A stretch of DNA of 64,000 nt from Sphingomonas sp. BAUL-RG-20F-R05-02 (GTDB taxonomy: Bacteria; Pseudomonadota; Alphaproteobacteria; Sphingomonadales; Sphingomonadaceae): positions 62,001 to 126,000 of the forward strand of contig NZ_JAKNQH010000005.1 of assembly GCF_022662305.1 (NCBI RefSeq), given 5' to 3'. The translations under genes and the position numbers were made by a program. The notes beneath the pieces are model-generated. The model worked only from the letters and a program-made list of their open reading frames with translations, made no database searches and was not told the origin of the DNA. Positions 52,636 to 61,511 of this stretch are shown here, piece by piece (positions within the stretch are counted from its first letter, which is position 1; each line of letters opens with the position of its first letter).

Positions 52636-53457
52636 ATGCTGATACGCGCCGGGTATGAGATCCGCTACGAAACGGAGGTGGCGACGCCGATGCTGGCGCT
52701 GCTCAGCATCCATCCGTCCCGCAACGAGGATCTGGTGACGCCACACCGCATCATCGGGACGCCCGATGTGCCGATGTACGGTTACACCGACTCGTTCGGC
52801 AACATGTGCACGCGGCTTACCGTGCCCGCCGGTGGCCTGACATTGTCGTGCGACTTCACGATCGAGGACAGTGGGGAGCCCGATCCTGTAACGCCCGACG
52901 CGATCCAGCATCCGCTGGAGGATCTGCCCGACGACGTGCTGATCTTCCTGCTCGGCAGCCGCTATTGCGAAACCGACCGGCTTTCGAACGTCGCCTGGTC
53001 GATGTTCGGCCACATCGTCTCCGGCTGGGAGCGGGTGCAGGCGATCGTAGAGTTCACCCACAACCATATCCAGTTCGGCTACAACTTCGCACGTCCGACC
53101 AAAACGGCATGGGACGCACATCAGGAACGGCAGGGGGTGTGTCGCGATTTTGCGCACCTTGCGATTACCTTGTGTCGGTGCATGAACATCCCGGCGCGCT
53201 ATTGCACGGGATATCTGGGCGATATCGGTGTGCCGGTGTCGGACGCACCGATGGATTTCTCCGCCTGGTTCGACGTGTATCTTGGCGGACGCTGGCACAC
53301 GTTTGACGCGCGTCATAACCAACCCCGTATCGGCCGCATCCTGATGGCGCGCGGCCGCGATGCGACCGATACCGCACTCACCACCACGTTCGGGCCGGCC
53401 TGGCTGGCTGGCTTCGATGTTCACACCGACGAGGTTGCGGCACTTGACCGAGGCTGA
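52636..53457 (+). CDS. second transglutaminase-like protein, catalytic His position is Ser
   Basis: 273 residues. N-terminal beta domain (YEIRYETEVATPMLALLSIH), core with Cys169 in QGVCRDFAHLAITLC and Asp224 in WHTFDARHN, but the block that normally reads HAWxxVYL is FSAWFDVYL, with Ser209 at the His position. I believe other members of this subgroup share that change, so it is probably a family trait rather than damage; it may act as a binding subunit or use another His. Paired with the preceding complete transglutaminase. Confidence 0.88.
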   Translation: MLIRAGYEIRYETEVATPMLALLSIHPSRNEDLVTPHRIIGTPDVPMYGYTDSFGNMCTRLTVPAGGLTLSCDFTIEDSGEPDPVTPDAIQHPLEDLPDDVLIFLLGSRYCETDRLSNVAWSMFGHIVSGWERVQAIVEFTHNHIQFGYNFARPTKTAWDAHQERQGVCRDFAHLAITLCRCMNIPARYCTGYLGDIGVPVSDAPMDFSAWFDVYLGGRWHTFDARHNQPRIGRILMARGRDATDTALTTTFGPAWLAGFDVHTDEVAALDRG

Positions 53458-55453
53458 GGTGCGCGACCCGCTGCTCGACGAAAGCGCCCTGGCGTTCGGC
53501 GCGCCGGACTTCGCGGCGATTACGCCCGAGGCGTTCCTGCCCGCCTTTCGGCGGGGTATTACGCAGGCGGCGGCGGAGTTGGAGGCGATTGCCGCCGACC
53601 CGGCCACGCCCGATTTCGCCAACACCGTGGAGGCGATGGAGCGGGTCGGCGCACGGCTGGCGCGGGTACGCCGCGTCTTCTTCACGCTGAGTTCCGCGCA
53701 CGCGACACCGGCGCTGCGCGCGATCGAGCCGGACGTTTCGAGGGTGCTGACCGAACACGGTATCGCGGTGGCGCATGACCCGCGCTTGTTCGCGCGGGTC
53801 CGTGCGGTATGGGCGCAGCGCGACGCGCTCGACCTGGACGAGGCGCAGCAGCGGTTGCTGCACGATAGCTACCATGGTTTTGTCGATGGTGGTGCCGACC
53901 TCGATGCCGCCGACAAGGCGCGTTATGCCGACATCGCGCAGCAACTTTCCGCATTGTCGATCGCGTTCGGGCAGAATGTGATGGCGGCGGCAGCGGATTG
54001 GGAGATGCTGCTCGACGAACGCGACCTCGACGGTCTGCCCGAGGTGATCCGCACCGCTGCTGCTGCCCGCGCGGAGGCGCGTGGTCACGCCGGTCGTTAT
54101 CTGCTGACCCTCGGGCGCAGCGATGCCGAGGCGGTGCTGACCTTCTCGCGCCGCCGCGATTTGCGGGAGCGGATGTGGCGTGCCTTTACCACGCGCTGCG
54201 ACGGCGGCACGCATGACAATCGCGCGCTGGTCGACCGGATCCTCGCCCTCAGGCACGAGCAGGCGGCGCTGCTCGGCTATGCGTGCTACGCTGATTATGC
54301 GCTGGCAGACAGTATGGCGAAGACACCCGATGCGGCGGCGGGGCTGCTGATGCGGGTATGGCAACCCGCACTCGGGCAGATCGCCGCCGAGCAGGACGAG
54401 CTGGAGCGGCTTGCCGAGGCGGACGGCGTTGCGCTCGCGCCCTGGGATTGGCGCTTCTATGCCGAGCAGGTGCGCCGCGCGCGCTATGCACTCGACGGCA
54501 CCGCCGTGAAGCAGCATCTGACGCTGGACAAGGTACGCGCCGCCGCCTTCGCCACCGCCGGACGACTCTATGGCTTGCAGTTCGAACGACGTGCCGATCT
54601 GCCGGGGTGGCATGCCGACGTGCATGCATGGGCGGTGTCCGAGAACGATGGTACACCGCTCGGACTGCTCTATACCGACGATTTCGCCCGCGCGGAGAAG
54701 CATGGCGGCGCGTGGATGGGCTCGCTGCGGGTGCAGGAGAAGCTCGACGGTCCGGTGCTACCGATCGTGTATCTCGTCGCCAATTTCGCGCGCGCGCCGG
54801 ATGGCGTGGAGACCGGCCTGTCGATCGACGAGGCGCGGACTTCATTCCACGAATTCGGTCACGCCTTGCACGCCCTGTTGTCGGACGTAACCTACCCCAG
54901 CCAGGCCGGCACGGCGGTGGCGCGCGATTTCGTCGAGTTTCCCAGCAAGTTCATGGAGCATTGGATCGTCGCGGCGGAAACGCTGACCGCGCTCGGCCTG
55001 CCAGAGGCGCTGATCACCGCGATTGGCCATGCCGATGATTTCGGGCAGGGTTTCGCGACCGTGGAGTTCCTCGCCTCCGCGATCATCGACCTGGAACTGC
55101 ACCGGCAGAGCGAACCTGTCGCCGATGCGGTCACGGTGGCCGGGCGCATCCTCACGCAAGCGGGTATGCCGCCACTGATCGTGCCGCGTCATGGCCTCAC
55201 CCATTTCACCCACGTGTTCGACGGTGGCTACGCGGCGCGCTATTACAGCTATCTATGGGCGGAGGTCCTCGATGCCGATGCGTTCGCCGCATTCGTGGAG
55301 ACCGGTGACATCTTCGACCGCACGCTGGCGGGGCGGTTTAGGCGCGAGGTGCTCGCCCGGGGCAACGCGCGTGATCCGGCCGCATCGTTCCTGGCGTTTC
55401 GCGGCAGAGACCCTGATGAGACCGCATTGATCCGCGATCGTCGGCTGGCGTAA
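53444..55453 (+). CDS. M3-family metallopeptidase (Dcp/oligopeptidase A type)
   Basis: 669 residues from TTG 53444, overlapping the transglutaminase 3' end by 14 bases; ATG 53417 is an alternative. All-helical N-terminal half typical of M3 (FANTVEAMERVGARLARVRR, LTEHGIAVAHDPRLFAR), zinc site HEFGH at 469-473 with the third ligand Glu in the following helix (DFVEFPSKFMEHW), and HVFDGGYAARYYSYLWAEVL with the substrate Tyr/His residues. Cleaves short peptides; no signal peptide, so cytoplasmic. Dcp-like length and motifs, but Dcp versus OpdA cannot be settled by eye. Confidence 0.92.
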   Translation: MTEAEVRDPLLDESALAFGAPDFAAITPEAFLPAFRRGITQAAAELEAIAADPATPDFANTVEAMERVGARLARVRRVFFTLSSAHATPALRAIEPDVSRVLTEHGIAVAHDPRLFARVRAVWAQRDALDLDEAQQRLLHDSYHGFVDGGADLDAADKARYADIAQQLSALSIAFGQNVMAAAADWEMLLDERDLDGLPEVIRTAAAARAEARGHAGRYLLTLGRSDAEAVLTFSRRRDLRERMWRAFTTRCDGGTHDNRALVDRILALRHEQAALLGYACYADYALADSMAKTPDAAAGLLMRVWQPALGQIAAEQDELERLAEADGVALAPWDWRFYAEQVRRARYALDGTAVKQHLTLDKVRAAAFATAGRLYGLQFERRADLPGWHADVHAWAVSENDGTPLGLLYTDDFARAEKHGGAWMGSLRVQEKLDGPVLPIVYLVANFARAPDGVETGLSIDEARTSFHEFGHALHALLSDVTYPSQAGTAVARDFVEFPSKFMEHWIVAAETLTALGLPEALITAIGHADDFGQGFATVEFLASAIIDLELHRQSEPVADAVTVAGRILTQAGMPPLIVPRHGLTHFTHVFDGGYAARYYSYLWAEVLDADAFAAFVETGDIFDRTLAGRFRREVLARGNARDPAASFLAFRGRDPDETALIRDRRLA

Positions 55454-55526
55454 GCGGCCACGAATTCGGCTGGGCGGCGCGCGGTGGCTGTGCCACGATA
55501 AACCCGTTCAATAGTCAGGGTTCCGC

Positions 55527-57443
55527 ATGAAATTGGTCGCTTTGGTGCTTGCCGGCACCGCTCTCGTGTCTACGCTTGGTGTCTCCGCGCAGACGCTGCC
55601 GAACGGCATCCCTGCCAAGTTCGCCCCCGTCACCGCGACGTTCGATTACGACCGCCGCGAGGTGGACGTGAAGATGCGCGACGGTGTGGCGCTGCACATG
55701 ATCCTGATCGTGCCGAAGGGCGCGCATGATGCGCCGATCCTGTTCGAACGCACGCCGTACAATGCCGACAACGCGACCAGCAAACAGGACAGCGCCCACG
55801 CGGTGATGCTGGTCGGTCCGGCGTTCGCCGAGATGCTGCGCGCGGGCTACATCCTCGCGGTTGAGGATGTGCGCGGCAAATACGGATCGAAGGGTGAGTA
55901 TGTAAACGAGCGCCCGCTGATCGGTCCACTCAACGGCAGCAAGGTCGACCATTCCACCGACGCGTTCGACACGATCGACTGGCTGACCAAGCATGTGCCG
56001 GAGTCAAACGGCCGGGTCGGCATCGTCGGCACCAGCTACGACGGGATGATGGCGGCGATGGCGCTGGTCCACCCGCACCCCGCGCTGAAGGCGGCGGCAC
56101 CGATGAACCCGGTCATCAACACTTGGATGGGCGACGATGATTTCCACGGTGGCGCCTTTCGCATGGCCGGCTACGACTATTATTTCAGCCAGGACACGAA
56201 GCGCGGCAGTGGCGACAATCTGTGGCGCGACGCTTATGACGATTACGACACGTTCCTGCGCGCGGGTTCGGCGAGCGGCTTCGTCAAGAGCCGCGGACTC
56301 GATCAGATCCAGGTGGTGAAGGACCTGCACGATCACCCGGATTACGACGCCTATTGGCAGGCGCAGGCACTCGAGACGATCCTGCCGCGCGAGAAGGCGA
56401 CCGTTCCGACCTTGTGGATCGGCAGCCTGTGGGATCAGGAGGATATGTACGGCGCGGCGGCGGCCTATGAGGCGACCGCGAAGAACGATCCCGATCACCT
56501 CGAACATCTCGCGATCGGACCGTGGTCGCATGGCGGCTGGGCGGGTACGGGCGACAGCCTCGGCCCGATCCGCTTCCAGTCCGACACGGGCACGTGGTTC
56601 CGCCAGCACGTGTTGATCCCGTTCCTCGACAGCCACCTCAAGACCGGCGCCGCACCCGCCGATATCGCGCCGGTTACCGTCTTTCAGACCGGCAGCGATG
56701 TCTGGCAACGTCTGCCCACCTGGCCGAGTGCGTGCGCGCAAGGCTGCGCGCAGGCCAGCCGCAAACTGTACCTCCAGGCTGGCGGCGCGCTGTCGTTCAC
56801 CGCGCCGACGACGGACGGGGCGGACGAATACGTGTCCGATCCCGCCAAGCCTATCCCGTACCGGCTGCGCCCGATCCGGCCGACCTACGCGACCGGATCG
56901 ACCTGGCGGCAGTGGCTGGTCGACGATCAGCGGCCGTTCTCCGACCGTACCGACGTACTGACCTACGAAACCGAGCCGCTGACCACTCCGCTCGCGCTGG
57001 CGGGTGCGCCGATCGCCGATCTGGTCGCGGCGACCACGGGTACCGACGGTGATTTCGTGGTGAAGCTGATCGATGTCTATCCGGATGAATATTTCGAGAA
57101 GCCCGATTTGGGCGGCTATCAGCTGCCGATCGCGATGGATATTCTGCGCGGGCGGTATCGGGAAAGCTTCTCGACACCGAAGCCGATTACATCGGGCGCA
57201 CCGCTCGGCTACCGGTTCGCGCTGCCGAACGTAAATCATGTGTTCCTGCCGGGGCACCGCATCATGGTGCAGATCCAGTCGAGCTGGTTTCCGCTCTACG
57301 ATCGCAACCCGCAGACGTTCGTGCCGAACATTTTCGATGCGAAGCCGGGCGATTACCGCAAGGCGACGATCCGGGTGTTCCACGCGCCTGCCCAGGCGAG
57401 CGCGATCGAACTGCCGGTGGTGGCGACCGGAGCCGCGCAGTAG
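55527..57443 (+). CDS. exported CocE/NonD hydrolase, alpha-amino-acid ester hydrolase type
   Basis: 638 residues with signal peptide (LVALVLAGTALVSTLGVSA). X-Pro/CocE fold: KMRDGVALHMILIVP start, nucleophile elbow GTSYDG with Ser170, Asp-rich carboxylate-cluster region (GDDDFHGGAFRM) characteristic of alpha-amino-acid ester hydrolases, His in AIGPWSHGGW, then a C-terminal jelly-roll domain. Hydrolyses or synthesises amides of alpha-amino acids (including cephalexin-type antibiotics); native role may be dipeptide or ester turnover. Follows the peptidase gene by 73 bases. Confidence 0.9.
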   Translation: MKLVALVLAGTALVSTLGVSAQTLPNGIPAKFAPVTATFDYDRREVDVKMRDGVALHMILIVPKGAHDAPILFERTPYNADNATSKQDSAHAVMLVGPAFAEMLRAGYILAVEDVRGKYGSKGEYVNERPLIGPLNGSKVDHSTDAFDTIDWLTKHVPESNGRVGIVGTSYDGMMAAMALVHPHPALKAAAPMNPVINTWMGDDDFHGGAFRMAGYDYYFSQDTKRGSGDNLWRDAYDDYDTFLRAGSASGFVKSRGLDQIQVVKDLHDHPDYDAYWQAQALETILPREKATVPTLWIGSLWDQEDMYGAAAAYEATAKNDPDHLEHLAIGPWSHGGWAGTGDSLGPIRFQSDTGTWFRQHVLIPFLDSHLKTGAAPADIAPVTVFQTGSDVWQRLPTWPSACAQGCAQASRKLYLQAGGALSFTAPTTDGADEYVSDPAKPIPYRLRPIRPTYATGSTWRQWLVDDQRPFSDRTDVLTYETEPLTTPLALAGAPIADLVAATTGTDGDFVVKLIDVYPDEYFEKPDLGGYQLPIAMDILRGRYRESFSTPKPITSGAPLGYRFALPNVNHVFLPGHRIMVQIQSSWFPLYDRNPQTFVPNIFDAKPGDYRKATIRVFHAPAQASAIELPVVATGAAQ

Positions 57444-57768
57444 CCGCCTGCGTATGGCTCTTGGTGGGGCGCTTGCCGCCGTGACAGTAGACGAACAGCG
57501 CCTCCGAGCGGCGAGCCCGATATGATCGGCGATACTCCATCGCCAGCATAAGCGGCTTGCCGCTCGGAAGGTGAACCAAGCTGAAGTCGAGTTTTACAAT
57601 GCTCACGTTAGGTAACGCAAAGTTCATCGTGGACGTAGTCGGATCGACCTTTCTCTTGCGAAACTTTGCTTGATCGATCTTGGAATTGGCGTCGTTCTGT
57701 ACCAGAGCGGGTCTGCTAACGATCCCGCGTGTGGGGTGGCAGCGCGTAGCCGAGAAGGACCGGGCAGT
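57444..57768. other. intergenic region with possible gene remnant
   Basis: 325 bases. The minus strand from 57627 to about 57444 reads as a protein-like stretch (MNFALPNVSIVKLDFSLVH, LPSGKPLMLAMEYRRSYRA, EALFVYCHGGKRP) before running antisense into the hydrolase gene. It looks like the end of a displaced coding sequence rather than a gene. Base composition is lower in GC than neighbours. AAGGA at 57755 serves the KaiC-like gene. Confidence 0.35.
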
Positions 57769-59274
57769 TTGACGATAGTAACTGACAAAGACCCGGTTTC
57801 GACAGGAAATGACGGTCTTGATCTGATCCTGAAGGGCGGCTTGCCCGCCAATCGCATGTATTTGCTGGAAGGTGCGCCGGGGTCAGGCAAGACCACGCTG
57901 GCGCTCCAGTTCCTGCGGGAGGGTGTTCGGCTCGGCGAGCCGGCGCTGTACATCACGCTTTCCGAAACGCGTGACGAACTCGCCACCGTGGCGGGATCGC
58001 ACGGCTGGAGCATCGACGATTTCGAGGTGTTCGAATTCAACGCCGCCGAGGATGCGCTGGGCGGGGAACGCGGCCAGTCGATCATCCATCCCTGGGAGAT
58101 GGAACTCGGCGAGACGGTCAAGCTGATCCGTGCCGAGGTCGAGCGGGTAAAACCGCGCCGGGTGGTGTTCGACAGCCTGTCCGAGATGCGGCTGCTCGCG
58201 CAAGAATCGCTGCGCTTTCGCCGACAGATCCTTGCCATCAAACAGTTCTTCGCCGGTCGTGACACCACGGTGCTGCTGGTCGACGATCTCAGCGGTGCGG
58301 AAAACGGGCGTGATTCCCACCTTCACAGCCTGTGCCACGGGGTCATCACGCTGGAACGGCTGACGCTCGATTTCGGCGCCGCGCGGCGGCGCTTGCAGGT
58401 GCAGAAGCTGCGCGGCGTCGCCTTCACCGCCGGGTATCACGATTTCACTATCCGCAAAGGCGGGTTGGAAGTATATCCACGCCTGATCGCGGCGGACTAT
58501 CACGCGGATGTCAAAGCCGTACCGGTTTCAAGCGGGGTCAAGGCGCTCGACGACCTGCTTGCCGGCGGGCCGCTCAGTGGCACCTCCGTGCTGCTCACCG
58601 GGCCGGCCGGCAGCGGCAAGACCACGATCGCGCTGCAATACGTCTGGGCGGCATGCGAGCGCGGCGAGCCCTGCACAATCTATCAATTTGACGAGCGCGT
58701 CAGCACCCTGCTGATCCGCGCCAGGGCATTCGGGTTCGACTTGCAGCGTCACATCGATGAAGGCCGGTTGCTGATCCGTCAGATCGACCCTGCCGAAATC
58801 TCCCCCGGCGAGTTCGCCAGCAACGTGCGGCATGAAATCGAGCAGCGCGGTGTGCGGATGCTCGTGATCGACAGCCTCAACGGCTATCTCGCGGCAATGC
58901 CGCAGGAGCAGCAGTTGATCCTGCAAATGCACGAACTCCTGTCGTATCTGAGCCAGCAGGGGGTGGTGACGTTCCTCATCAATCCGCAGCACGGCCTGGT
59001 CGGCAGCATGTCGACCAGCCTCAACATCTCCTATGTCGCGGATGCCGTGATCCTGTTGCGCTTCTTCGAGGCGGGCGGCCGTATCCGCAAAGCCATTTCG
59101 ATCATCAAAAATCGCGGCGGTCAGCATGAGGACGCAATCCGCGAGTTGCGTATCGACGGCACCGGGGTTCGCGTCGGCGAGCCGCTTGCCGCGTTCCGCG
59201 GCGTGTTGACCGGCACGCCGGAATATACCGGTTCCGCGCTGCCATTGATGGAAGACCGGCCCGGTGCCGCATAG
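57769..59274 (+). CDS. KaiC-like protein with two RecA-type ATPase domains
   Basis: 501 residues from TTG 57769, chosen because AAGGA lies nine bases upstream; the frame opens further back without a site. Domain 1: PVSTGNDGLDLILKGGLPAN, Walker A GAPGSGKTT (35-43), Walker B VVFDSLSEMR. Domain 2: SSGVKALDDLLAGGPLSGTS, Walker A GPAGSGKTT (near 280), Walker B MLVIDSLNGY. Non-cyanobacterial KaiC homologues are hexameric ATPases tied to signalling. No kaiB or kaiA nearby. Its last 11 bases overlap the start of a hybrid histidine kinase, the most likely partner. Confidence 0.92.
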   Translation: MTIVTDKDPVSTGNDGLDLILKGGLPANRMYLLEGAPGSGKTTLALQFLREGVRLGEPALYITLSETRDELATVAGSHGWSIDDFEVFEFNAAEDALGGERGQSIIHPWEMELGETVKLIRAEVERVKPRRVVFDSLSEMRLLAQESLRFRRQILAIKQFFAGRDTTVLLVDDLSGAENGRDSHLHSLCHGVITLERLTLDFGAARRRLQVQKLRGVAFTAGYHDFTIRKGGLEVYPRLIAADYHADVKAVPVSSGVKALDDLLAGGPLSGTSVLLTGPAGSGKTTIALQYVWAACERGEPCTIYQFDERVSTLLIRARAFGFDLQRHIDEGRLLIRQIDPAEISPGEFASNVRHEIEQRGVRMLVIDSLNGYLAAMPQEQQLILQMHELLSYLSQQGVVTFLINPQHGLVGSMSTSLNISYVADAVILLRFFEAGGRIRKAISIIKNRGGQHEDAIRELRIDGTGVRVGEPLAAFRGVLTGTPEYTGSALPLMEDRPGAA

Positions 59275-61354
59275 ATCGGCCGCGGAAGGCTCCACGGTCC
59301 TGATCGCCGCGCCGTATGGGCGCGACGCGGCCAGCGTGGCGGGGCTGCTGGCGGACAGGGGGCTGATCACGCGGGTCTGCGCCGACCTCAGCGATCTCGC
59401 GCGATGTGTCGACGACCGCGCCGGCGTGCTGCTCATCACAGAGGAAGCGTTGCACGGCGAGCAGCGCCCTCTGGCGGAGGCGCTGGCGGCGCAGCCCGAA
59501 TGGTCCGATGTGCCGTTCATCATGCTCGCCGCGCCGCGCGTGGCGCAGACCCGATCGATCGACTCCGCGCGGGCGCGCCTCCCCGAGATGGTGGATAACG
59601 CGGTCGTCCTGGAGCGGCCGCTCGGGGTGGAATCGCTTGTCAGCGCGATCAATTCGGCGCTGCGCCTGCGGCAGAAGCAGTTCGAGATGCGGGACCGCCT
59701 GCTCGACCTGCAAAGCAGCCGGGCAGCGCTTGCGGCGAGCGAGGCGGAACTGCGGCTGGTGGCGGATGCCTTGCCGGTGCTGATCGGCTTTATCGACCGC
59801 GATGGGATCTACCGCTTCGCCAATCGCGCCTATGAGGAATGGCTTGGGCAACGCCCGGAGGAGGTGGTCGGCCGCCATCTGGAGGAGGTGGTCGGTCCGG
59901 CCATCCTGTCGACCCGGCGTTCCGCGATCGACCGCGCCTTCAGCGGCGAAAACGTGCGGTTCGAGACGGCGTGGCCGCATACCGACGGGCGACGGCGCGA
60001 TGCCGAGATCCGCTATCTGCCGCGCATCAACGCCGCGGGCGCAGTCGACGGGATCCACGTCTTCGTCCTCGACGTGACCGATCGCAAGGTGGTCGAGGAG
60101 CAACTGAGCGAGCGTGTCGCCGAGCGCACGGCGGCGCTGGAGGCGGAAATGGCCGGTCGCGCTTCACTCGAGGAGGCGCTGAGGCAAAGCCAGAAGATGG
60201 AAGCGGTGGGTCAGTTGACTGGCGGCATCGCGCACGATTTCAACAACATGCTGACCGGCGTGATCGGCGGCCTCGATATCCTCAAGCGCCGGATCGCGTC
60301 GGGGCGGCTGGACGATGTCGATCGTTTCATGGATGCCGCTTCGACATCGGCGCAGCGCGCGGCGGCGCTGACCGCGCGCCTGCTCGCCTTTTCCCGGCGA
60401 CAGTCGCTGGATGCCAAGCCGGTCGACGTCAATGGCCTGGCCCGTTCGCTCGAAGATCTGCTGCGGCGGACGATCGGCGAGAATATCGCGTTGGAGATCG
60501 CGGCGGGCGAAGACGTGCCGCTGGCGATCGTCGACGCCAACCAGCTTGAGAGCGCGATCCTGAACCTCGCGATCAACGCGCGCGACGCCATGCCCGATGG
60601 TGGTCTGCTGACGGTCGAAACCTGCGTAAGCGAGCTGGATGACGCCTATGCGGGTCTGCATCCCGACGTCAAAGCGGGGCGATACGTCGTCGTGGCGGTG
60701 TCTGACACGGGAGTCGGCATCGAAAAGGATGTTTTGGAGCGCGTTTTCGAGCCGTTCTTCACCACCAAGGCGATTGGGCAGGGCACCGGCCTCGGGCTGT
60801 CTATGATCTACGGCTTTGCCCGGCAATCGGGCGGGCAGGTCCGCATCCACAGCGAACCCGGCCAGGGCACGTCGGTGAAGATCTACCTTCCTGCGACCGA
60901 GGCGCCAAGCGACACGTCTGCTATCCCGGCCACGCCGGTGCGCGAGGGCACCGGGCAGACCGTATTGATCGTCGAGGACGATCCCTCGGTGCGCATTCTG
61001 GTGCGGGAGGTGCTGAACGAACTGTCCTATCGCGCGATCGAGGCGGAGGACGCCAACGCTGCGATCCCGATCCTCGCCTCCGATCAGGCGATCGACCTGA
61101 TGGTGTCCGACGTTGGCTTGCCCGGCATGAACGGCCGCCAGCTTGCGGAGGTCGCGCGGCAACATCGGCCGGACCTGCCGATCCTGTTCGTGACCGGCTA
61201 CGCCGAGAACGCCGCGAATCGTGCGGGCTTTCTTGGCACCAACATGACGATGATCACCAAGCCGTTCGCGCTCGCGAATCTCGCCCGCAGGATCAGCGAG
61301 TTGATGCAGGGCGAGCCCGCCGATGAATCGCGAGCGGAACGAACAGGCGCGTAA
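59264..61354 (+). CDS. hybrid sensor histidine kinase with degenerate N-terminal receiver
   Basis: 696 residues from GTG 59264. About 1-125: receiver-like fold (TVLIAAPYGRDAASVAGLLA ... LLITEEAL) in which the phospho-acceptor Asp is not conserved. About 150-270: PAS domain (LVADALPVLIGFIDRDGIYR). HisKA H-box GGIAHDFNNMLTGVIGGLDI with His near 323, ATPase with NLAINARDAMPDGG and GTGLGLSMIYGF. C-terminal receiver with VLIVEDDPS, Asp near 615 in LMVSDVGLPGMNG and TKPF. Translationally coupled to the KaiC-like gene, suggesting a KaiC-dependent input into a phosphorelay. Confidence 0.92.
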   Translation: MPHRSAAEGSTVLIAAPYGRDAASVAGLLADRGLITRVCADLSDLARCVDDRAGVLLITEEALHGEQRPLAEALAAQPEWSDVPFIMLAAPRVAQTRSIDSARARLPEMVDNAVVLERPLGVESLVSAINSALRLRQKQFEMRDRLLDLQSSRAALAASEAELRLVADALPVLIGFIDRDGIYRFANRAYEEWLGQRPEEVVGRHLEEVVGPAILSTRRSAIDRAFSGENVRFETAWPHTDGRRRDAEIRYLPRINAAGAVDGIHVFVLDVTDRKVVEEQLSERVAERTAALEAEMAGRASLEEALRQSQKMEAVGQLTGGIAHDFNNMLTGVIGGLDILKRRIASGRLDDVDRFMDAASTSAQRAAALTARLLAFSRRQSLDAKPVDVNGLARSLEDLLRRTIGENIALEIAAGEDVPLAIVDANQLESAILNLAINARDAMPDGGLLTVETCVSELDDAYAGLHPDVKAGRYVVVAVSDTGVGIEKDVLERVFEPFFTTKAIGQGTGLGLSMIYGFARQSGGQVRIHSEPGQGTSVKIYLPATEAPSDTSAIPATPVREGTGQTVLIVEDDPSVRILVREVLNELSYRAIEAEDANAAIPILASDQAIDLMVSDVGLPGMNGRQLAEVARQHRPDLPILFVTGYAENAANRAGFLGTNMTMITKPFALANLARRISELMQGEPADESRAERTGA

Positions 61355-61511
61355 AGCCTGCACGCAGCGGTCGCAGGTCGCACTGGCCGGTCGACGTCAA
61401 CACCGTTCAAAGAGACGCCAGCCTCGTCCATCACCTTCGGCCAATTCGAAAAGGGATCGCGAACGCGCGCTGCCTCGTTATGGTCACACCCGACCGGCAA
61501 GACCGTGCGAT

